Shown here piece after piece: positions 1 through 4,417 of a DNA stretch of 5,051 nt. The notes under the pieces were generated by a model. That model searched no databases and was not told the DNA's origin. It saw only the letters and a list, made by a program, of their open reading frames with translations. Each line of letters begins with the position of its first letter. Within the stretch, counting starts at the first letter, position 1. The DNA is taken from assembly GCA_938002625.1 (NCBI GenBank), contig CALLAD010000132.1, positions 1-5,051 of the forward strand, read 5' to 3'. The DNA is from an uncultured Aquificaceae bacterium (GTDB taxonomy: Bacteria > Aquificota > Aquificia > Aquificales > Aquificaceae). Made by a program: the position numbers and the translations under genes.

Positions 1-129
1 AGAGTTTTAATCATGGTAGTGGTTGGAGGAAGCTTACTTGTGTTTTGGTTTATCTTATGGCTTATGCTATTGGTTATAGCTTTTATAGGAGGTCTTATCT
101 ATGTGGCTAATTTCTCACCCAACGTATAA
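1..129 (+). CDS. C-terminal end of a hydrophobic membrane protein of unknown function (5' partial)
   Basis: Frame 1 is open from the first base and ends at a TAA stop at 127-129, giving 42 residues. The fragment is almost wholly hydrophobic: a run rich in Val, Leu, Ile, Phe and Trp, interrupted by Gly-Gly pairs, and ending in the short polar tail ANFSPNV. This is enough for one long or two short closely packed membrane helices. An in-frame ATG lies at 13-15, but the 12 bases before it hold no ribosome binding site, so the gene most likely starts upstream of the window. I do not recognise the family. It lies on the same strand as the efflux operon, but 355 bp of non-coding sequence and a strong promoter separate them, so it is probably not part of that operon. 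No clear intrinsic terminator follows the stop. Confidence 0.5.
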   Translation, partial: RVLIMVVVGGSLLVFWFILWLMLLVIAFIGGLIYVANFSPNV

Positions 130-191
130 ATCTGCTTATTAATATACACCATTTTCAGAAAAAATGCAAGTGCTCCAAATTGAGGTAATTT

Positions 192-294
192 TCCGCGAAC
201 CTCCAATAGTGTTTTGAGAATTTTTCGCAAATACACTTCTAAGCATTGATACATCTAAATTAGAAAGACATGAACTCAAAAATAGGTTTGCGGA
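192..294. repeat. Long nested inverted repeat (three stacked stems, 103 bp)
   Basis: The outer arms are TCCGCGAACCT (192-202) and AGGTTTGCGGA (284-294). They pair over 11 positions with a single G-T mismatch, which would be a G-U wobble in RNA. Nested inside are TTTTGAG (212-218) with CTCAAAA (275-281), 7 perfect pairs, and then TTCTAA (237-242) with TTAGAA (260-265), 6 perfect pairs closing a 17-base loop. The internal loops are asymmetric: 9 against 2 bases, then 18 against 9. No T-run follows the outer stem on either strand, so it is not an intrinsic terminator. Whether it acts as RNA, as DNA (cruciform or protein site) or is a mobile-element remnant is unknown. Confidence 0.5.
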
Positions 295-298
295 TATT

Positions 299-337
299 TA
301 GTGAGTGTCCATTTACAAAGATTAAATCCACTCACTA
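299..337. repeat. Perfect 9-bp inverted repeat with an inner 5-bp stem; candidate operator
   Basis: TAGTGAGTG at 299-307 is matched exactly by its reverse complement CACTCACTA at 329-337. The arm centres are 30 bp apart, close to three helical turns, so a dimeric or tetrameric regulator could contact both arms on one DNA face. Inside, ATTTA (311-315) pairs with TAAAT (323-327) around a 7-base loop, so the strand could also fold as one hairpin with a small 3-by-1 internal loop. No T-run follows on either strand, which argues against a terminator. The element begins 4 bases after the neighbouring 103-bp structure ends and sits about 95 bp upstream of the -35 box. An operator or upstream activator site is an inference; a transposon end is an alternative. 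Confidence 0.45.
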
Positions 338-359
338 CAAACACAAAAGAGAAAACATT

Positions 360-407
360 GCATAAATTCCCAAGTTGGCTTTCAAAAAGGATATAAAGTC
401 TTTATGC
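360..407. repeat. 7-bp inverted repeat GCATAAA/TTTATGC just upstream of the promoter
   Basis: GCATAAA (360-366) and TTTATGC (401-407) are exact reverse complements enclosing 34 bases. Within and beyond it, TTTCAAA (380-386) is complementary to TTTGAAA (411-417). This second pairing crosses the first, as in a pseudoknot or mutually exclusive folds. ATAAA (393-397) and TTTAT (401-405) also form a tight local hairpin. All arms are AT-rich, so chance pairing is a real possibility. The position, ending about 25 bp before the -35 box, suits an activator or repressor site. Confidence 0.25.
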
Positions 408-432
408 TACTTTGAAAAAATCTTAATCGTAG

Positions 433-461
433 TTGACAATGATAAGAAGCTTAAATATAAT
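433..461 (+). promoter_or_regulatory. Exact-consensus sigma-70-type promoter of the efflux operon
   Basis: The -35 hexamer TTGACA (433-438) and the -10 hexamer TATAAT (456-461) both match the housekeeping consensus exactly and are separated by the ideal 17 bp (439-455). An A-tract (415-420) in the AT-rich DNA upstream of -35 could add an UP-element contribution. The expected transcription start is near 467-469, which leaves a leader of only about 17 bases before the ATG at 485, so leader-based attenuation is unlikely. A short AAGCTT palindrome (447-452) lies in the spacer. Such a strong promoter implies high basal expression or control by a repressor. Confidence 0.85.
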
Positions 462-471
462 CACAAAAGGC

Positions 472-476
472 AGGAG
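472..476 (+). promoter_or_regulatory. Ribosome binding site of the TolC-like gene
   Basis: AGGAG at 472-476 lies 8 bases before the ATG at 485 and supports that start codon. It lies within the short predicted leader, only a few bases after the expected transcription start. Confidence 0.8.
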
Positions 477-484
477 TTTAAAAA

Positions 485-1744
485 ATGAGAATTCTTATTA
501 TCATCCTTTTAGCTTTTACTTACACCTTTCCTATTACCCTTGATGAGCTAATAAAAAGAGCTTTGGAAGGTAATCCACAAGTCTTGGCAAAAAGATATGA
601 ACTTAATTCAGCAAAGCTAAGACTAAAGGGGGATGAGAATTTATATTTTCCAGAGTTTATAATTGGCTATAAATATTCTTTGCAATCGGATGCCCAATCT
701 ATAAGCATTCCATCACCCATACCCACGGAAATAAGAAGCTCAAAGAAAAATTACCAAGCCCTTCAGGCGGGTATAAGGCAAATCCTTTATGATGGGGGAT
801 TGAGGGATGGAAAAGTATCCCTATCAAAAAGTCTTTTGTACATAGCGGAAAGAGAGTATGAAGAAGTTATGCTTGATGTAAAGCTTGAGGTAATAAGGGC
901 TTACCTTTCTGTGCTTTCCTCTTTGGAGTTGATAGAGGTTATTGAAAAGCAAAGAGAAGCTATACAATCGGATTTACGCCAAAGGGAGGCCTTTTATAGG
1001 GAAGGGCTTGTTGCCATAACGGATGTGCTTCAGGCAAGGGTAAAGCTTGCCGAGGTGGAAAGGGACCTAAGGAAAGCCCAAGGAGACTATAGGATAGCTT
1101 TGGCAAACCTTTCAAGAATAACAGGAATAGAGGAAAAGGACCTTACAAGCTTGGAGCCAGTAAATCTTAAGGTAGAATTACCCACCCTTGAAGAGCTAAT
1201 AGAAAAAGCCATAAGTAAAAGACCAATAATAAAAATAGTAAGGGAAAGGTTAAAAATATCAAGAGAACAGAGAACTATGGAGCTTTCCTCTTTCCATCCA
1301 AAAGTATTCTTGGAAGCCTTTTATAACTATTCGGACCAAAATACCAACCTAAGGCCAAAGGGCTTTTTTACTATTAGCGGCGGGATAAGCGTTAATTTCC
1401 AATCTTTAGCTCCCTATTACAGGGCTTTATCCTATGGAGAGGAAGAAAAGAAAGCTAAGGAAGAGCTAAAGGACACGGTAGAAAAAATCACCCTTGGCGT
1501 AAAGGCATCCTATGAGAAGGTTATGACGGCAAGGGATAATTTAAAAGTAGCCGAAGAAGCCCTAAGGCTTGCAGAGGAATTTTATAGGCTTTCTCTTGCA
1601 CAGTATAGAAATCAAATAATAAGCGGTACAGACCTTTTACAGGCAGAAGCAAGCTTAACGCAGGCAAGAAAAGCAAAAGTTTTGGCATACTATGAACTTT
1701 TAAGGGCTTACTTTGAGCTTTTAAGAGAGGTAGGAGAACTATGA
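485..1744 (+). CDS. TolC-family outer-membrane efflux protein (OEP)
   Basis: This 419-residue protein is the outer-membrane and periplasmic exit duct of a tripartite pump, expected to act as a trimer. Residues 1-16 form a short, strongly hydrophobic signal peptide (MRILIIILLAFTYTFP), and the mature part opens with the family-typical ITLDELIKRALEGNPQV. Two homologous OEP repeats follow. The first, about 20-215, has extended segments around 55-105 that should form barrel strands and the helical motif FYREGLVAITDVLQA (170-184). The second, about 233-415, has the matching helix YRNQIISGTDLLQAE (374-388), in which the usual conserved glycine is Gln377. The length is typical of the family. The start is supported by AGGAG 8 bases upstream. 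It is first in the operon, and its stop overlaps the adaptor start by 4 bp, so translation is probably coupled. The substrate cannot be read from this protein. Confidence 0.92.
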   Translation: MRILIIILLAFTYTFPITLDELIKRALEGNPQVLAKRYELNSAKLRLKGDENLYFPEFIIGYKYSLQSDAQSISIPSPIPTEIRSSKKNYQALQAGIRQILYDGGLRDGKVSLSKSLLYIAEREYEEVMLDVKLEVIRAYLSVLSSLELIEVIEKQREAIQSDLRQREAFYREGLVAITDVLQARVKLAEVERDLRKAQGDYRIALANLSRITGIEEKDLTSLEPVNLKVELPTLEELIEKAISKRPIIKIVRERLKISREQRTMELSSFHPKVFLEAFYNYSDQNTNLRPKGFFTISGGISVNFQSLAPYYRALSYGEEEKKAKEELKDTVEKITLGVKASYEKVMTARDNLKVAEEALRLAEEFYRLSLAQYRNQIISGTDLLQAEASLTQARKAKVLAYYELLRAYFELLREVGEL

Positions 1745-2862
1745 CAAAAAAGGTAGGAGTAATTACTCTTATCCTGCTGATTTTAATCTTTGGCTTTCTT
1801 TCTTACCGATGGATAAAGCATAGGATGGAGTATGCCATAAGCGATGCTGTTTTTGTCAAGGCAGAGAATATGAGCAATGTAGCCTTTGAAGTTAGTGGTA
1901 AGGTGGTGGAAATATACAAAGATATGGGAGATTTTGTAAGGAAGGGAGAGGCATTAGCAAAATTGGAATCCATAGATTACCAATTGGCATTAAAAGGGCT
2001 TGAAAAGGATTCAGAAAGCCTAAGATCACAAATAAAAGCCCTTGAAATCCAAAAAGAAAAGCTATCACAACAGATAGACTATAGAATACAGATTGCGGAA
2101 AATTCCATAAGGGAGCTAAGGGAGAGGGAAAAAGCCCTTAAAAGCCAAAGGGATGAATTGAAAATTCAATTGGAACAAGTAGAAAGGGATAGGGAAAGGC
2201 TAAAAAATCTACTCAATGAAGGCCTAATACCAAAACAAAAATACGAGGAAGTAGATACAAAATATAAAAGCCTTCTGGCAAAGCTTCAGGGAATAGAAGC
2301 AAGTATAAGGGAAATAAACCTTGCCCTTCTTAGGCTTGAAAAGGAATATATGATAGCCAAAGCAGAAAGGTTAAGTATAGAGGAGCTGGAAGGCAAAATA
2401 AAAGCTCTTAAGGATCAATTAAAGGCAATAGAATCAAAAATTGAAAAAGCAGACTTAGACCTAAAAAGAACAATCCTCTATAGTCCCTTTGATGGTTTAG
2501 TGGCCAAAAGGTTTGTAAACGTGGGCGATTTTGTGATGGCTGGCCAGCCAGCCTTTAGTTTAATAGAAAAGGACTCCTTTTATGTAGAGGTTTTACTTGA
2601 AGAAACCAAGCTAAAGGGCATAAGGGAAGGCTCTAAGGCCTATATACGCCTTGATGCTTATCCAAGGGTGGTTTTTGAAGGCATAGTAAAAGAAATAAGC
2701 CCAGCCTCTGCCGCCACCTTTGCCCTTGTGCCAAGGGATGTATCCGCGGGCGAATTTACAAAGGTGGTTCAAAGAATACCTATAAAGATAAAAATAACAA
2801 AGGGAGATATGAGCCTTCTCAGGGTTGGTATGGGGGGCAGGGTGGAAATAAAAAGGGAGTAG
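1741..2862 (+). CDS. emrA: EmrA-type periplasmic adaptor (membrane fusion protein, HlyD family)
   Basis: This 373-residue adaptor links the inner-membrane transporter to the outer-membrane channel. One N-terminal membrane anchor spans about residues 5-23, with the short cytoplasmic start MTKK. The first half of the lipoyl domain is near 48-76 (VSGKVVEIYKDMGDFVRKGE) and the second near 246-276 (YSPFDGLVAKRF, VGDFVMAGQ). Between them, about 82-243, lies a long Lys/Glu/Leu-rich coiled-coil hairpin turning at about 157-168. A beta-barrel domain follows. The stretch ATFALVPRDVSAGEFTKVVQ (325-344) is the EmrA-specific signature that separates it from AcrA- or MacA-type adaptors. The ATG overlaps the previous stop (ATGA), and AGGAG at 1732-1736 precedes it by 4 bases. 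At the hairpin tip, the position where many adaptors carry serine is Pro164. The next gene encodes its EmrB-type partner. Confidence 0.93.
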   Translation: MTKKVGVITLILLILIFGFLSYRWIKHRMEYAISDAVFVKAENMSNVAFEVSGKVVEIYKDMGDFVRKGEALAKLESIDYQLALKGLEKDSESLRSQIKALEIQKEKLSQQIDYRIQIAENSIRELREREKALKSQRDELKIQLEQVERDRERLKNLLNEGLIPKQKYEEVDTKYKSLLAKLQGIEASIREINLALLRLEKEYMIAKAERLSIEELEGKIKALKDQLKAIESKIEKADLDLKRTILYSPFDGLVAKRFVNVGDFVMAGQPAFSLIEKDSFYVEVLLEETKLKGIREGSKAYIRLDAYPRVVFEGIVKEISPASAATFALVPRDVSAGEFTKVVQRIPIKIKITKGDMSLLRVGMGGRVEIKRE

Positions 2863-2863
2863 G

Positions 2864-4417
2864 ATGGAAAAAGCAAGGCCTTTTCATGAAAGCCTTACAC
2901 CCATAGAAAGGGCTATTCTTACCTTTTCCCTTATGGTGGGCGTCTTTATGGCCATATTGGACACTACCATAGTGGATATAGTGGTTCCAAAAATGATAGC
3001 TCCTCTTAGTACCGATATCTATGGTGTTCAGTGGGTTATAACCTCTTACATGATGGCGGCGGCAAGCTCCATTCTTCTGGTGGAATGGTTAGAGGGTATA
3101 GCGGGCTTGAAAAGGGTTTTCCTTTTTGGCCTTTTTCTTTTTACTACTGCCTCCTTTTTCTGCGGTCAAGCACAATCCTTGGAATGGATGATAGCTTCAA
3201 GGACAGTTCAGGGTTTTGGAGAATCCTTGATAGTGGTTAGTGCAGAAGCTTTGCTTTTCTCTGCATACGCACCAGAAAAAAGGGGGCTTGCCATGGGTAT
3301 ATATGGCTTGGGTGTTAGCTTTGCACCAGCTCTTGGTCCTACCTTGGGAGGGTATATAACGGAGCATATAGATTGGAGATGGATATTTTACATAAACCTT
3401 CCCATAGGCATTATTAATTTTACTTTGGCCTTTTTCTTTCTTAAGGATTATAAACTTTCTCACAAAATAAGGCTTAACTTTATCTCTTACCTTTTGCTTA
3501 CCATGTTTACCGTTAGCCTTCTTGTAGTGCTTTCAAGGGGACAAAAGGAAGGTTGGTTTTCAAGCAATTTTATACTTTATCTCACCCTGATCTCTATTTT
3601 TTCTTTGTTGCTCTTCTTCCTTTGGGAGTTTCTATCGCAAAACAAGTTTATAGATTATTCCGTATTTAAAATAAAAGAGTTTACCATTGCCTTTTGGGTT
3701 TACTGCTTTGTTTTGGGATTTTCCATGTATCAAGTTTTCTACCTTATACCCCTATACTTTGAAAAACTAAAGGGATACACCACCCTTCAAGCAGGCATTG
3801 CCATACTCCCTATGGCTCTTGCCATTGGCTTTTTCTCTCCGGTGGCTGGAATAATATCCGACAAAAAATCTCCCAAAATTGCCCTTTATGTGGCAACCCT
3901 TATATATCCTCTCTCCGTCTTTTTATTGCTTCCAAAACTAAATTACTTTACTCCTAAGGATATTGCAATAACGTACTTGGTTATAATGGGTGTGGGTATG
4001 GGCTTTTTCTTTGCTCCCATAACTCAGATGGCCCTTAAAAGGTTGGGAGAAAAAACCACCCTTGGGGTTAGCCTTATGCACTACATAAGGTTCGTAGGCG
4101 GCTCTTTTGGTACGGCTTTTGCCACCAATGACCTTCAAAGGCAAGCCTCTGTAAATTTTCAAAGAACAACAGAAATTCAAAACCATAGCTATGTTAAAAA
4201 TTATCTGTATCAATTAATGGATTCTCTATCCCTTTATACCTATCAAGCCGAGGAAAAGGCAAAGGCATTTTTTTATCAATTTCAAAATCTATACGCCTTT
4301 TCCGATTCCTTTGGCTATACCCTTTATATGGCTGGCTTGTGGGCACTTCTGGGAAGCCTTCCCATTTTCTACCTTTTTGGAGAGGATATTTACAAAAAGC
4401 TTAGGAAACCCTTATAA
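2864..4417 (+). CDS. emrB: EmrB/QacA-type MFS multidrug antiporter (DHA2, 14 membrane helices)
   Basis: This 517-residue inner-membrane proton-coupled exporter is the motor of the pump. Fourteen hydrophobic segments can be counted, at about 17-37, 55-75, 84-104, 108-130, 142-163, 173-193, 205-224, 235-254, 273-296, 308-331, 338-356, 366-388, 400-421 and 486-505. DHA2 signatures are FMAILDTTIVDIVVP (28-42), with Asp33 in helix 1; RTVQG (113-117, motif B); APALGPTLGGYI (154-165, motif C); and WRWIFYINLPIG (171-182). The polar loop of about 65 residues between helices 13 and 14 (about 422-485) is typical of EmrB. Motif A (74-84, EWLEGIAGLKR) is degenerate. The ATG follows the adaptor stop after one base, with GGAG at 2856-2859 as ribosome binding site. 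Likely substrates are hydrophobic drugs, uncouplers or bile-salt-like compounds by family analogy, but the natural one is unknown. Its last 17 bases overlap gcvPA on the other strand. Confidence 0.93.
   Translation: MEKARPFHESLTPIERAILTFSLMVGVFMAILDTTIVDIVVPKMIAPLSTDIYGVQWVITSYMMAAASSILLVEWLEGIAGLKRVFLFGLFLFTTASFFCGQAQSLEWMIASRTVQGFGESLIVVSAEALLFSAYAPEKRGLAMGIYGLGVSFAPALGPTLGGYITEHIDWRWIFYINLPIGIINFTLAFFFLKDYKLSHKIRLNFISYLLLTMFTVSLLVVLSRGQKEGWFSSNFILYLTLISIFSLLLFFLWEFLSQNKFIDYSVFKIKEFTIAFWVYCFVLGFSMYQVFYLIPLYFEKLKGYTTLQAGIAILPMALAIGFFSPVAGIISDKKSPKIALYVATLIYPLSVFLLLPKLNYFTPKDIAITYLVIMGVGMGFFFAPITQMALKRLGEKTTLGVSLMHYIRFVGGSFGTAFATNDLQRQASVNFQRTTEIQNHSYVKNYLYQLMDSLSLYTYQAEEKAKAFFYQFQNLYAFSDSFGYTLYMAGLWALLGSLPIFYLFGEDIYKKLRKPL
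4401..4417. other. Convergent 17-bp coding overlap of emrB and gcvPA
   Basis: The emrB stop TAA is at 4415-4417 on the plus strand. The gcvPA stop is at 4403-4401 on the minus strand. The last four sense codons plus the stop of each gene therefore share DNA in opposite orientation. There is no intergenic space for a terminator of either unit, so each transcript must end inside, or run antisense through, the other gene. Confidence 0.85.

Larger units (their letters stand above)
130..432. other. AT-rich non-coding region with several inverted repeats
   Basis: No convincing reading frame was found on either strand between the upstream stop and the efflux promoter. The base composition looks more AT-rich than the flanking genes. 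The stretch contains three successive inverted-repeat structures, annotated separately at 192-294, 299-337 and 360-407. I see no tRNA, no CRISPR-type direct repeats and no strong intrinsic terminator (GC stem plus T-run) for the gene ending at 129. A short A-tract at 415-420, just before the -35 box, could act as an UP element. The region may be a regulatory leader, an unrecognised structured RNA or the remnant of an old insertion; the sequence alone does not decide. Confidence 0.6.

Noticed and set aside
299..337. Intrinsic terminator for the upstream gene
   Set aside because: The stem is good, but no T-run follows it on either strand and it lies 170 bp after the stop codon.
130..432. CRISPR array or tRNA in the gap
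   Set aside because: No regularly spaced direct repeats and no cloverleaf or T-loop consensus are visible.
421..447. TCTTA/TAAGA inverted repeat around the -35 box as an operator
   Set aside because: Arms of only 5 bp, AT-rich, with a 17-base gap; too weak to call.
342..469. Direct repeat CACAAAAG at 342-349 and 462-469
   Set aside because: Only 8 bases and A-rich; expected by chance in this AT-rich stretch.
3031..3240. Plus-strand open frame of 69 codons inside emrB
   Set aside because: It lies in another frame of a clear MFS gene, has no ribosome binding site or recognisable domain, and has a composition typical of a shadow frame.
3197..3463. Minus-strand open frame of 88 codons inside emrB
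   Set aside because: It is antisense to conserved MFS motifs B and C and encodes nothing recognisable.
3938..4213. Minus-strand open frame of 91 codons inside emrB
   Set aside because: It is antisense to helices 12-13 of the transporter and has no supporting signals.
4385..4415. Terminator for gcvPA reading leftward (AGG...CCT followed by CTTTTTG)
   Set aside because: Only about three contiguous GC-type pairs form before the T-run, so the stem is too weak to support.
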